Shown here one piece after another: positions 1-8,616 of a stretch of 64,000 nucleotides of DNA (position 1 is its first letter; each line of letters starts with the position of its first letter). The stretch comes from Xylanibacter rodentium (GTDB lineage Bacteria > Bacteroidota > Bacteroidia > Bacteroidales > Bacteroidaceae). Position numbers and translations under genes: made by a program. The DNA lies in the NCBI RefSeq assembly GCF_013166575.1, contig NZ_JABKKE010000002.1, forward strand, positions 124,001 to 188,000, written 5' to 3'. Under the pieces are notes generated by a model. The model ran no database searches. It saw nothing but the letters and a program-made list of their open reading frames with translations, and was not told where the DNA came from.

Positions 1-1667
1 AGATTGTGGACGACGGAAAAGCTCCTGAGCTGATATCTACCGTACCGGCCGAAGGTTCAGACAACGCTTCTGCCAACGGAAAGATTGTACTGACATTCAA
101 CGAGAAAGTCAAAGTGGCCGAAAACGCCGCTGCCACACTCGGCACTCAGACTCTCAAACCCGCCGTTTCGGGCAAAACCGTCATATTCGAGTATAAGGGT
201 CTGGAGTATTCAACGGAATACACATTCAATCTGCCGGCAAACACTGTCGCTGACCTGACGGACAACTATATGGCGGAGCCTGTCATAATCGGTTTTACAA
301 CAAAGACTCGTCCCGCAGTGGCCAAGGCACTCTACGACTTCATAGTGCCCGACAACGGAACGTTCAATGAGGCCATCATCGCCGCAAACAGCCGCACCGA
401 CAAGTCAAAGCGTTTCTACATCTTCGTGAAGAACGGCTCATACAAAGCCACGAACACCGAAGGTGCCACAGTGGTTGGGGATGACGGAAATACCTATCCG
501 TCCGTGACGACAAACCTCACGGCATCCAACGTTTCGATTATCGGAGAAAGTATGAACGGCACTGCCGTCTACAACGAGCCGCAACATATCTTTGAAGGAC
601 TTGGCAAAGCCACCAACCTCATGATACAGAACAAAGTGGAGAACACCTATCTTCAGGACATCAAGCTGACACACACGCTCGGTGACAACGGACGTGTGGC
701 CGTACTTCAAGACCGTGGCAACAAGACTATCTGCAAGAATGTCAACCTTGACGGATATCAGGATACATACTACAGCAACCAGAACGGCTCACGCTTCTAC
801 TTCGAGACGTCAACACTCGGAGGTCGTGTAGACTTCCTATGCGGTGGTGGCGATGTCGTCTTCAACCAGTGCGACCTCGTTGTCAAAGGCGACGGCACAA
901 AGATTACGGCAGCAGGAACACCGGCAAAATACGGTTACGTCTTACTCGACTGTACAATCAAGGGCGACAAGAAATTTGACGGCAAGTTCACTCTCGGTCG
1001 TCCGTGGAGCCAAGGTGCGAGCCGCGTACAGTATATCAACACCACGATGGAACTTCTGCCCACAGCAGCAGGATGGGAAGAAATGAGCGGTGGATGGCCT
1101 ACAGCATTCAAGGAGTATAACAGCCACACTGCAAGCGGCACACCGGTCAGTCTCACCAACCGCAAGACCGTCTTCGGTGACGGACACGAGGCAGATACCC
1201 GCACACCACTCACAGCAGCAGAAGTGGCCGAACTCAGCATCGCCAATGTAATGGGCGGAAACGACGATTGGGATCCGACAGCAGCCACAGAGCAGGCATC
1301 AGCCCCGACCGATGTAACCATAAACGGAACATCACTCACATGGAAAGAGAACAACTACGTACTCTGCTGGGCCGTATGCAAGGACGGCAAGGTTGTGGCC
1401 TTCACCACAGAACCGTCCTACACCGCCGACGATACCAACGCTGTATGGTCCGTACGTGCCGCAAACGAGATGGGCGGTCTCGGCGAAGCCTCCGTTGCAG
1501 CCATCACTGACGGAATAAATACGGTAAACACCGGAAACAGCAACGTGGTGAAAACGGAATTCTACAACATGCAGGGCATCAAGGTGAACGAATCGTTCAA
1601 AGGCACCGTAATCAAGGTAGAGACACTTGAAAACGGAAGCAAGGTTTCCACCAAGACAAACAGATAA
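1..1667 (+). CDS. Pectin methylesterase (CE8), secreted, 5' partial
   Basis: Hydrolyses methyl esters of homogalacturonan so that pectate lyases can act. The reading frame is open to the left edge, so the true start and signal peptide lie outside the window; numbering here counts from the GTG at position 6. Residues about 5-100 look like a bacterial Ig-like (Big_5/SbsA) domain. A CE8 beta-helix follows from about residue 108. The catalytic set is visible: GYQDTYY (Gln252, Asp253), GRVDF (Asp276) and LGRPW (Arg332, Trp334). A fibronectin-like stretch follows, then a C-terminal tail (YNMQGIKVN...FKGTVIKV) of the kind Prevotella secreted proteins carry, possibly a type IX secretion signal. A hairpin follows the stop. 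Being next to SusC/D and a pectate lyase fits the role. The family call is firm; the secretion route is inferred. Confidence 0.93.
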   Translation, partial: IVDDGKAPELISTVPAEGSDNASANGKIVLTFNEKVKVAENAAATLGTQTLKPAVSGKTVIFEYKGLEYSTEYTFNLPANTVADLTDNYMAEPVIIGFTTKTRPAVAKALYDFIVPDNGTFNEAIIAANSRTDKSKRFYIFVKNGSYKATNTEGATVVGDDGNTYPSVTTNLTASNVSIIGESMNGTAVYNEPQHIFEGLGKATNLMIQNKVENTYLQDIKLTHTLGDNGRVAVLQDRGNKTICKNVNLDGYQDTYYSNQNGSRFYFETSTLGGRVDFLCGGGDVVFNQCDLVVKGDGTKITAAGTPAKYGYVLLDCTIKGDKKFDGKFTLGRPWSQGASRVQYINTTMELLPTAAGWEEMSGGWPTAFKEYNSHTASGTPVSLTNRKTVFGDGHEADTRTPLTAAEVAELSIANVMGGNDDWDPTAATEQASAPTDVTINGTSLTWKENNYVLCWAVCKDGKVVAFTTEPSYTADDTNAVWSVRAANEMGGLGEASVAAITDGINTVNTGNSNVVKTEFYNMQGIKVNESFKGTVIKVETLENGSKVSTKTNR

Positions 1668-1707
1668 ACGACACGGCTGCCTACAAAGGCATGCCCGACC
1701 TATATCC

Positions 1708-1752
1708 AATCCCTCTGCACGGTCACCATACCGTTGCAGGGGGATTCTTGTT
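1708..1752 (+). terminator. Probable terminator of the pectin esterase gene
   Basis: An imperfect inverted repeat (AATCCCTCTGCACGG, paired with 1731-1746) is followed by CTTGTTTTG. It lies about 40 bp after the esterase stop. Confidence 0.6.
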
Positions 1753-1838
1753 TTGCATTCGCACAAAACAAGATAGCATGTATACATCCCCTTCCCCATA
1801 TTTTGCATTCTTTTTTATCCAATTACAAAATAAACATG

Positions 1839-1846
1839 TATCTTTG
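1839..1846 (+). promoter_or_regulatory. Bacteroidetes-type -7 promoter element (TATCTTTG)
   Basis: Matches TAnnTTTG, about 24 bp before the ATG at 1870 in an AT-rich gap. It gives a short leader and supports that start. Confidence 0.6.
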
Positions 1847-1869
1847 CAGATAATAAAACATAAAAGGAC

Positions 1870-3414
1870 ATGATATATCCAATAGGAATACAAGACTTCG
1901 AGAAACTGCGCAGCGACGGCTACGTATATGTAGACAAGACGGACCATATATACCGCCTTGCCACCACCGGCAGCTATTATTTTCTCAGCCGGCCGCGACG
2001 TTTCGGCAAAAGTCTGCTCCTTTCCACGATAGAGGCTTACTTCAGCGGAAAGAGGGAACTGTTCTGTAATCTTGCCATATCTGACATGGAAAAGGAATGG
2101 ACGGCTTATCCCATCCTGCATCTTGACCTGAACACCGCCAAATATGACGCGCCCGAAAGTCTGCTCAACGTGCTCAACGACACTCTTGCCGGATGGGAAT
2201 CGGAATATGGGACATCGCCCACAGAAATAACGCCGGAGTTGCGTTTCAAGGGCATAATACGCAGGGCCTGCGAAAAGACCGGCCGACGTGTTGTGATACT
2301 CGTCGACGAATACGACAAACCCATGCTACAGTCCATATGCAACGTGGCCCTGCAGGACGAATACCGAAGCATACTGAAAGCATTCTACTCGGTGCTGAAG
2401 ACACAGGACCGCTACATACGGTTCGCATTCCTCACCGGCGTGACCAAGTTCGGAAAGGTGAGCGTATTCAGCGACCTGAACAACCTGAAAGACATTTCAA
2501 TGGACGAACGCTACATAGACATATGCGGCATCACAGGACAGGAAATACACCGATACTTCGACGACAGAGTGACGGAACTTAGCCGGAAAAACAATATGAC
2601 AACAGACGAATGTTACGCCAAGCTGGCAAAGACATACGACGGATATCACTTCGAGACAGACACTGTTGGAATATACAATCCGTTCAGCCTGCTCAACACT
2701 CTTGACAGATTGAGATTCGGCAGCTACTGGTTTGAGACGGGAACACCATCGTTTCTCGTGTATCTGCTGAAAAAGTCCGACTATGACCTGAACAACCTTC
2801 AGAACGAACCCGTGTCGGTAGACCTGCTGAACAGCGTCGACTCTATGTCGCAAAATCCCATCCCCGTGATATACCAAAGCGGATATCTCACGATAAAGGG
2901 ATATGACGAACGTTTCCAGCAATACAGGTTGGGCTTTCCCAATGATGAAGTGGAAACAGGCTTCATCCGCTATCTGCTGCCAATGTATACTCCGGTAAAC
3001 GAAAACAAAACAGAGTTTTTTATTGCCAATTTCATTAGCGATGTGGAAAACGGCCGCCCGGAAGTCTTCATGGAACGTTTGCAGAGTTTCTTCTCCGACG
3101 GCGACTACCGCATAGCCGGAACGATGGAGCTGTATTTCCAGAACTCGATGTACCTCATTTTCAAAATGATGGGTTTCTATACCGACGTTGAGCGGACAAC
3201 GAGCCGCGGGCGTATAGACATCACCGTGAAGACTGCAGACTACATATATGTGATGGAGCTTAAGCTCGACGGAAGCGCCGATGAAGCACTGGAGCAGATC
3301 GAAACACGGGGATATGCCGCTCCGTTTGCCGCGGACAAGAGAAAGGTATATAAGATAGGGATAAACTTCTCGTCAGGAACGCGAGGAATAGAAGAATGGA
3401 AGATAGAGGAATAA
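1870..3414 (+). CDS. AAA-ATPase-like / PD-(D/E)XK nuclease family protein
   Basis: A member of the large Bacteroidetes family that combines an N-terminal AAA-ATPase-like domain (PF09820) with a C-terminal PD-(D/E)XK nuclease-like domain (PF08011). The start IQDFEKLRSDGYVYVDKT and the Walker A-like RPRRFGKSLL (about residue 40) are typical. VILVDEYDKPM (about 140) is the Walker B-like stretch. GRIDITV followed by VMELKLDG (about 440-460) is the nuclease-like core. Length (514 aa) is normal for the family. Genomes of this group often carry many copies with no defined job; nothing here ties it to pectin use, and it sits between pectin genes with its own promoter and terminator. Function unknown; a recombination or nucleic-acid role is only inferred from the fold. 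Confidence 0.85.
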   Translation: MIYPIGIQDFEKLRSDGYVYVDKTDHIYRLATTGSYYFLSRPRRFGKSLLLSTIEAYFSGKRELFCNLAISDMEKEWTAYPILHLDLNTAKYDAPESLLNVLNDTLAGWESEYGTSPTEITPELRFKGIIRRACEKTGRRVVILVDEYDKPMLQSICNVALQDEYRSILKAFYSVLKTQDRYIRFAFLTGVTKFGKVSVFSDLNNLKDISMDERYIDICGITGQEIHRYFDDRVTELSRKNNMTTDECYAKLAKTYDGYHFETDTVGIYNPFSLLNTLDRLRFGSYWFETGTPSFLVYLLKKSDYDLNNLQNEPVSVDLLNSVDSMSQNPIPVIYQSGYLTIKGYDERFQQYRLGFPNDEVETGFIRYLLPMYTPVNENKTEFFIANFISDVENGRPEVFMERLQSFFSDGDYRIAGTMELYFQNSMYLIFKMMGFYTDVERTTSRGRIDITVKTADYIYVMELKLDGSADEALEQIETRGYAAPFAADKRKVYKIGINFSSGTRGIEEWKIEE

Positions 3415-3421
3415 AAAAACA

Positions 3422-3461
3422 AAATCGGGCCGTTTGCAATCTTTGACAAACGGTCCGATTT
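3422..3461. terminator. Bidirectional terminator between convergent genes
   Basis: A 15-bp stem (3422-3436 with 3447-3461, one G-T pair) lies between the stop at 3414 and the opposite-strand stop at 3486. An A-run on the left gives a U-tract for the minus strand. Confidence 0.8.
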
Positions 3462-3485
3462 CGTTATTCAAGCCAAGCGGTGATA

Positions 3486-4187
3486 TTATTTCACAACAAC
3501 CTTCTTTCCATTCTTCACAACAACACCCTTGAACGTATCGTCCACTTTCTGTCCGGCGAGATTGTAAGCAACACCGCCCTCCGCCTTATTCACTGAAACA
3601 TTGCCGATACCGTCGGTACCACCGGCCTCAAACTTAAAACCGAAATATCCCATCTTTGTACCAACAGCAAACACATAGTAAGTTCCACCGGCCTCGGTTT
3701 TCACCGTCACAGTTCCATTAGACTTTATACCTATTATATCTTCACCTTTTTCATTTTGTGTGAAAACTTGAGATTCTTCTGCATCCTTGTTGTCCGGCAA
3801 CATGTAAGTATAGTCTGTTACCTTAGCATAATCCTTGTCTACAACAAAAAAACCTTTATTGGCTCCCAATTGGACACCAACCGTAAGGGTTCCGGCTACA
3901 GCTGTCTCAAACTTATAATAACATCCCGTAGGTTCATTTCCAGCGGTATATTTACCATTGGTACTACCATTAGTATATGCTGTAAAATCAGCATCGGCCC
4001 AATTCGAAGTCTTTTTTCCTGCAATAAAAGTACCGCCACCATCACTATAAGTCATGACAACATTCTCTACAGACGTTATCTTGTCACCAGCGGTAATAGA
4101 CTCTTCTTCCGAAACTGCATAAAGTCCCTGCGCATCAACACTCATTGCGCAGAGCGCAACAGCAATCAAAGTAAAAATTTTCTTCAT
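3486..4187 (-). CDS. Small secreted protein of unknown function with Prevotella-type C-terminal tail
   Basis: 233 aa. The N-terminus MKKIFTLIAVALCAMSVDAQ is a clear signal peptide (cleavage after DAQ). The body is Gly/Thr/Val-rich and predicted to be mainly beta: GGGTFIAGKK at about 50, then repeated short strands with KTEAGGTYYVFAVG at about 165. It resembles a beta-sandwich or lectin-like module but I do not recognise the family. The end (YNLAGQKVDD followed by FKGVVVKNGKKVVVK) matches the sorting-tail pattern of Prevotella extracellular proteins. It is a single gene with its own -7 motif and a shared terminator. It could be a surface-exposed or released accessory of the pectin locus; that link rests only on position. 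Confidence 0.7.
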   Translation of the reverse strand: MKKIFTLIAVALCAMSVDAQGLYAVSEEESITAGDKITSVENVVMTYSDGGGTFIAGKKTSNWADADFTAYTNGSTNGKYTAGNEPTGCYYKFETAVAGTLTVGVQLGANKGFFVVDKDYAKVTDYTYMLPDNKDAEESQVFTQNEKGEDIIGIKSNGTVTVKTEAGGTYYVFAVGTKMGYFGFKFEAGGTDGIGNVSVNKAEGGVAYNLAGQKVDDTFKGVVVKNGKKVVVK

Positions 4188-4256
4188 AAGATTTAATGTT
4201 TTTTGAATTGTTTATTACTAAAAAATCAATTAGGAATCTAAAAACGATTTCACATA

Positions 4257-4264
4257 CAAAGATA
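4257..4264 (-). promoter_or_regulatory. -7 promoter element for the 233-aa secreted protein
   Basis: CAAAGATA on the plus strand reads TATCTTTG on the minus strand, 70 bp before the ATG at 4187. Confidence 0.55.
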
Positions 4265-4435
4265 AGAAAAACAATCCTAATATGTAATGACAGTTCAACA
4301 AAATGCCGCCATTTACATTATTTTTACATATAAAACAACAAAAAATACACATTCCACCCTATATCCTCCCCCTCACACATGGTTTATCCACTTCTATATA
4401 TCCACGCAAGAAACCGACGCTACATATTCTTGTAA

Positions 4436-4790
4436 TAAGTTAGTTAACAAAATTAAACTACATTATCGTACGGACAGAACGCGCCCCGGCGGGGCAACGA
4501 GCACATAGCCCGGGGCAGAGCGAAGCGGCACCCTGGGATTCAAACATCGACAATCCCCGCGCCCTGAAAGGGCAAAAGCATAAATATATATGAAATATAA
4601 AAAAATGTAAGTATCTGATAATTAATACTTTTGCCCTTTCAGGGCGAATGTATGCAATCGTGTAGTTCCCGGGGTGCCGCTTCGCTCTGCCCCGGGCTAT
4701 GTGCCCGTTGCCCCGCCGGGGCGCGTTCATTCAAGGCGCATCCGTCCAATGTCCAGACGATAATATAGTTTAATTTTGTTGACCAACTTA
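4436..4790. repeat. Nested palindromic element (about 355 bp), MITE-like
   Basis: Three inverted repeats sit one inside another. The outer arms (4436-4476 and 4750-4790, 41 bp each) match at 36 positions. The middle arms (about 4477-4536 and 4668-4728) are GC-rich and contain GCCCCGGCGGGGC and the mirrored AGCCCGGGGCAGAGCG. The inner arms (about 4559-4578 and 4627-4646) contain CCCTGAAAGGGCAAAAG. The centre is AT-rich. The outer arms recur at 17292-17391 around a much shorter centre. No protein gene is credible here; short open frames are by-products of the GC-rich arms. Outward -7-like motifs lie at 4448-4455 (minus) and 4771-4778 (plus). Confidence 0.85.
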
Positions 4791-4889
4791 AGAAACACAG
4801 ATTTGGCAGAGTCTCAACCAAGTAGCCCCCGGCAACCTCCCTCTAATCTCGGACGCGCTATGGCAAACAGCAGACCAACGCTGCCGTAA

Positions 4890-4932
4890 TTCAATGTTAT
4901 TGACCTTACTCACTAAAGTCAATAACATTGAA
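4890..4932. repeat. Small palindrome, copy 1 (15-bp perfect stem, 13-nt loop)
   Basis: TTCAATGTTATTGAC (4890-4904) pairs perfectly with 4918-4932. The same core (ATGTTATTGAC / GTCAATAACAT) with a loop of the same length recurs at 32911-32947, so this is a repeat family and not a chance hairpin. Confidence 0.8.
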
Positions 4933-5184
4933 TAGTAAAGTCATTAAGATTAAAGAGTAAAGTCATTGACCTCACATTCCGTGCGGGCCGTAATGCTCCA
5001 TGCAGGGCGCCGGCACCATATCAAAAGGGCATATATCCAAACAGGACCAAATGGGGATATCCCCTACGGACATACACAAGATTCACATTCCTACAAAGCC
5101 GTAATAACCGCACGAACATGCCATAAAATCATTATTTTCCTAAATAAAATACAAAAAATCCACTATTATATAACATCTTTTTCT

Positions 5185-5192
5185 TAATTTTG
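5185..5192 (+). promoter_or_regulatory. -7 promoter element of the susC operon
   Basis: TAATTTTG matches TAnnTTTG. The leader to the ATG at 5359 would be about 160 nt, long enough to carry regulatory structure. Confidence 0.6.
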
Positions 5193-5358
5193 TGCCATAA
5201 AACAAAATAATACTAACCCCAATATACTAATCAAAATAATACAATCATAGAAACAAGGAATATCTTCAAATCCGAAATGGCTACATAGAATGAAGTTTGA
5301 TATTGGCCATATAAAAAACAAATTACCGAAAATATCATTAATTTAAACAAATAAAACT

Positions 5359-8300
5359 ATGTCTGAGAAACTTAAACGTATTCGAACGGCGCTGATTTTT
5401 GCTTTTCTGCTAATAGCGGGAGGCATTCATGCGCAGACTGTAAAAGTCACCGTTAAAGACTCCAATGGAGAACCAGTCATTGGAGCAAGTGTGATAGAAA
5501 AAGGCACACGTAATGGTGGTGTGACCGATTTCGATGGAATCATCAACGTAAAAGCCAAAGGCGACAAGCCGCTTGTCATATCTTATATAGGTATGAAGAC
5601 AAAGACTGTCAATATAAAAGGTAAAAGCACAGTCAACATTACGATGGAAGACGATGCCACGACACTGAACGACGTGGTTGTAATCGGTTACGGTACGGTG
5701 CGCAAGAAGGACCTTACCGGTTCGGTGGCATCCGTAAGTGCAAAGCAACTGGCCAATATCCCTGTATCGACAGCCGCCGAGGCTATGCAAGGCAAAATGG
5801 CAGGTGTGAATATTTCAACAACCGAAGGTTCTCCCGATGCTGAGGTTACCATCCGTGTGCGTGGTGGCGGTTCACTTTCGCAGGACAATTCACCTCTTTA
5901 CATAGTAGACGGATTCCCCGTGTCTACCATCAGCGACATCGCCCCAAGTGACATTGAAACCATCGATGTGCTTAAAGATGCTTCATCCACAGCCATCTAC
6001 GGTGCCCGCGGTGCCAATGGTGTTATCATTGTTACAACAAAGAGCGGCAAGGAAGGCAAGGTACAGGTCAACTTCGGAGCATCGCTGGGTGTACGCAAGA
6101 TTTCAAACGAGATTGAGGTGCTTGACCCCTATAACTATGCTCTCTATCAGTATGAGATAGGTGACAAGACTGGTTACGGAAACTATGACGACCTTGACAT
6201 CTGGAAATCTGTTGAAGGCAGCGACTGGCAGAACGAGCTTTTCGGACGCACCGGTCTGCAGCAGATGTACAACCTGAGCGTAAGCGGTGGCTCAAAAGAT
6301 ACCAAATTCAATGTGAGCTACTCGCGTACTGACGACAAGAGCATCATGCTCAGCTCTGATTTCAAGAAAGATAATATCAACGCCAAGTTGAATACCCAAA
6401 TCAACAAATGGATCACTCTTGACTTCAACGCCCGCTTGAGCTATCAAGTTGTAAACGGTCTTGGCTCGGGAGCGGATGTGAATGACAACAACGTGACCAA
6501 CTCACTGGTTGGTAAAACTATCACATTCCGTCCTGTGAATCCGCTCACAACAGACACCGAAGAGAACGATGAGAATACGTCTAACAGAGAAGCCAGCCCC
6601 TACGATCGTATGCTTGACACATATAAACAGCAGCGACGTCTGCGCCAAAACTATAATGCCGGTTTGAACTGGAAGCCTTTCAAGAATCTTACCATACGCA
6701 GCGAGTTCGGCTATGCTTGGTACTATGGCAAGACGACAAGCGCATTCGGTTGCAGAGCTACCCGTAACTCGGCTTTGGGATATTCAGGAAGACCTCAGTC
6801 CCAAATAACACGCGAGGAAACACGCAACTGGCGTAACGCCAACACCATCACATACGAGAACGAGAATTTATTCATGAAGAACGACCGTTTGAACGTTCTC
6901 GCCGGTCAGGAATGGACAAGTTCGGGCACAGAGACATACAACTCTTACTCTGTCAACTTCCCGGCATCGATGACTCTTGGTGAGGTTTTGGCCAATCAGG
7001 GGTCGGGTCTGGCCCTCAACAACAGTAACAACATTGCCCGCAAGGACAATATGATGTCATTCTTCGGCCGTATCAACTATACCATCGCCGACAAGTATCT
7101 TTTCACTGCCACCCTCCGTGCCGATGGTAGCTCTAAATTTGCGAAAGGCAACCGTTGGGGGTACTTCCCATCTGCAGCTATCGCTTGGCGTATCACCGAA
7201 GAGAACTTTATGAAAGATGTTAAATGGGTATCCAATCTTAAGGCACGTCTGAGCTTCGGTACGGCCGGTAACAACCGTATCAAGAGCGGCTTGGTACAGA
7301 CTCTCTACACTCTGACCAGTGCTACAGACAAGGCTCCCTACTTTGACGAGACTGTGGACGTGATGCTTAACCATAGTACACTGGCCAATCCCAACCTAAA
7401 ATGGGAGACCACCATCACCCGTAACTTCGGTATCGATTACGGTTTCCTTAACGGACGCATCAACGGTACTGTAGACCTTTATTGGAATACGACTAAAGAT
7501 CTGCTCATGCAAACCAAGATCCCTACGATATCAGGTTATGACTATCAGTATCAGAACTTCGGACAGACTTCAAACAAGGGTGTCGAGTTTACTGTAAATG
7601 CCGCTATCATCGAGAAAAAAGACTTCACTTTGAACTTTACCGGTAACATTTCTTACAACTATAACAAGATTGACAAACTGAACACCGATACCGAGTTCCA
7701 AAACTACAAATGGGCCGGTTCTACATTCGATGACAATGAGAACTTCAAAATCGTAGAAGACGGACGTCTCGGCGAGGTTTGGGGATACAAGAGTCTTGGT
7801 TTCTACACTATCTATGACGAAAAGACCAATCCCAACGGTGACCTTACATGGAACGGCAAGACATGGACGCTCCGTGAAGGTGTGGTAGACAACGGTACCG
7901 CAACTGTAGGCGGACAGCTGAAACCCGGTGCCATCAAGGTACAGGTTGATGAAAACGGCAAGGCACTGAAACAGCGTCTTGGCAACACCATCGCTCCGTG
8001 GCAGGGTGGTTTCGGATTCAACGCCACATTCCATGGTTTCGATGCTTCTGTTTTCTGCAACTTCTCACTTGGCAACAAGCGCGTGAACGGTGCCAAAATG
8101 GTATCATCGTTCTACGGACAGGCACGCAAGGGATATAACATCAACGGTGACTTCAAGAGCAGATACACCGGACTTGATATAGCAACCGGGCTTGATCTGT
8201 ACAATCCAGGTAGCGCAGAGGTTATCGCCGCATACGGTAGCACCGAGGCTGCGATAGCACGTCTGAACGAGATTAACGCCGGCGCAACCATCTACAACCC

Positions 8301-8595
8301 CGCTATTGTTAACAAGATGTCGCTCACAAGCAACTTCGTAGAAGATGCATCGTTCCTGCGTCTGCAGAACGTTACATTGGGATACACACTGCCAAAGAAA
8401 TTGGTCAACAAGGTGCTTCTCAACAATGTACGCTTCTACTTCACAGGCTACAATCTGCTCACAATCACCGGTTACTCCGGTTCTGACCCTGAGGCTGACA
8501 CAAGCAGCCGAAAGAATCCCATGTGCCCGGGTATAGACTATGCAGCATATCCCAAGAGTCGCCTGTATGTATTCGGCGTAAATGTTTCATTCTAA
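5359..8595 (+). CDS. SusC-like TonB-dependent outer membrane transporter
   Basis: Imports oligosaccharides across the outer membrane using TonB energy, together with the SusD-like lipoprotein encoded 21 bp downstream. 1078 aa, normal for SusC. A signal peptide ends at IHAQ (about residue 26). A carboxypeptidase D-like beta-sandwich covers about 27-100, followed by the TonB-box-like DVVVIGYGTVRKKDLTG. The plug domain (about 120-230) has PLYIVDGFPV and SSTAIYGARGANGVIIVTTK. The rest is the beta-barrel, ending in an aromatic-terminated strand (LYVFGVNVSF). Neighbouring esterase and lyase genes suggest pectin (homogalacturonan) fragments as the cargo; that is inferred from context. Confidence 0.96.
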   Translation: MSEKLKRIRTALIFAFLLIAGGIHAQTVKVTVKDSNGEPVIGASVIEKGTRNGGVTDFDGIINVKAKGDKPLVISYIGMKTKTVNIKGKSTVNITMEDDATTLNDVVVIGYGTVRKKDLTGSVASVSAKQLANIPVSTAAEAMQGKMAGVNISTTEGSPDAEVTIRVRGGGSLSQDNSPLYIVDGFPVSTISDIAPSDIETIDVLKDASSTAIYGARGANGVIIVTTKSGKEGKVQVNFGASLGVRKISNEIEVLDPYNYALYQYEIGDKTGYGNYDDLDIWKSVEGSDWQNELFGRTGLQQMYNLSVSGGSKDTKFNVSYSRTDDKSIMLSSDFKKDNINAKLNTQINKWITLDFNARLSYQVVNGLGSGADVNDNNVTNSLVGKTITFRPVNPLTTDTEENDENTSNREASPYDRMLDTYKQQRRLRQNYNAGLNWKPFKNLTIRSEFGYAWYYGKTTSAFGCRATRNSALGYSGRPQSQITREETRNWRNANTITYENENLFMKNDRLNVLAGQEWTSSGTETYNSYSVNFPASMTLGEVLANQGSGLALNNSNNIARKDNMMSFFGRINYTIADKYLFTATLRADGSSKFAKGNRWGYFPSAAIAWRITEENFMKDVKWVSNLKARLSFGTAGNNRIKSGLVQTLYTLTSATDKAPYFDETVDVMLNHSTLANPNLKWETTITRNFGIDYGFLNGRINGTVDLYWNTTKDLLMQTKIPTISGYDYQYQNFGQTSNKGVEFTVNAAIIEKKDFTLNFTGNISYNYNKIDKLNTDTEFQNYKWAGSTFDDNENFKIVEDGRLGEVWGYKSLGFYTIYDEKTNPNGDLTWNGKTWTLREGVVDNGTATVGGQLKPGAIKVQVDENGKALKQRLGNTIAPWQGGFGFNATFHGFDASVFCNFSLGNKRVNGAKMVSSFYGQARKGYNINGDFKSRYTGLDIATGLDLYNPGSAEVIAAYGSTEAAIARLNEINAGATIYNPAIVNKMSLTSNFVEDASFLRLQNVTLGYTLPKKLVNKVLLNNVRFYFTGYNLLTITGYSGSDPEADTSSRKNPMCPGIDYAAYPKSRLYVFGVNVSF

Positions 8596-8616
8596 TCATC
8601 AACAGACTATATAATT

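Larger units (their letters stand above)
4188..5358. other. Long intergenic region upstream of susC
   Basis: 1.17 kb with no credible gene. It holds the promoter of the 233-aa secreted protein, the nested palindrome at 4436-4790, the small palindrome at 4890-4932 and the susC promoter at 5185-5192. A target site for the HTCS regulator is expected just upstream of that promoter, but I could not define one by eye. Confidence 0.7.

Noticed and set aside
4458-4821. Short open frames in the GC-rich nested palindrome
   Set aside because: They arise from repeat arms (inverted copies give similar peptides on both strands), with no ribosome site or promoter. I treat them as non-coding repeat.
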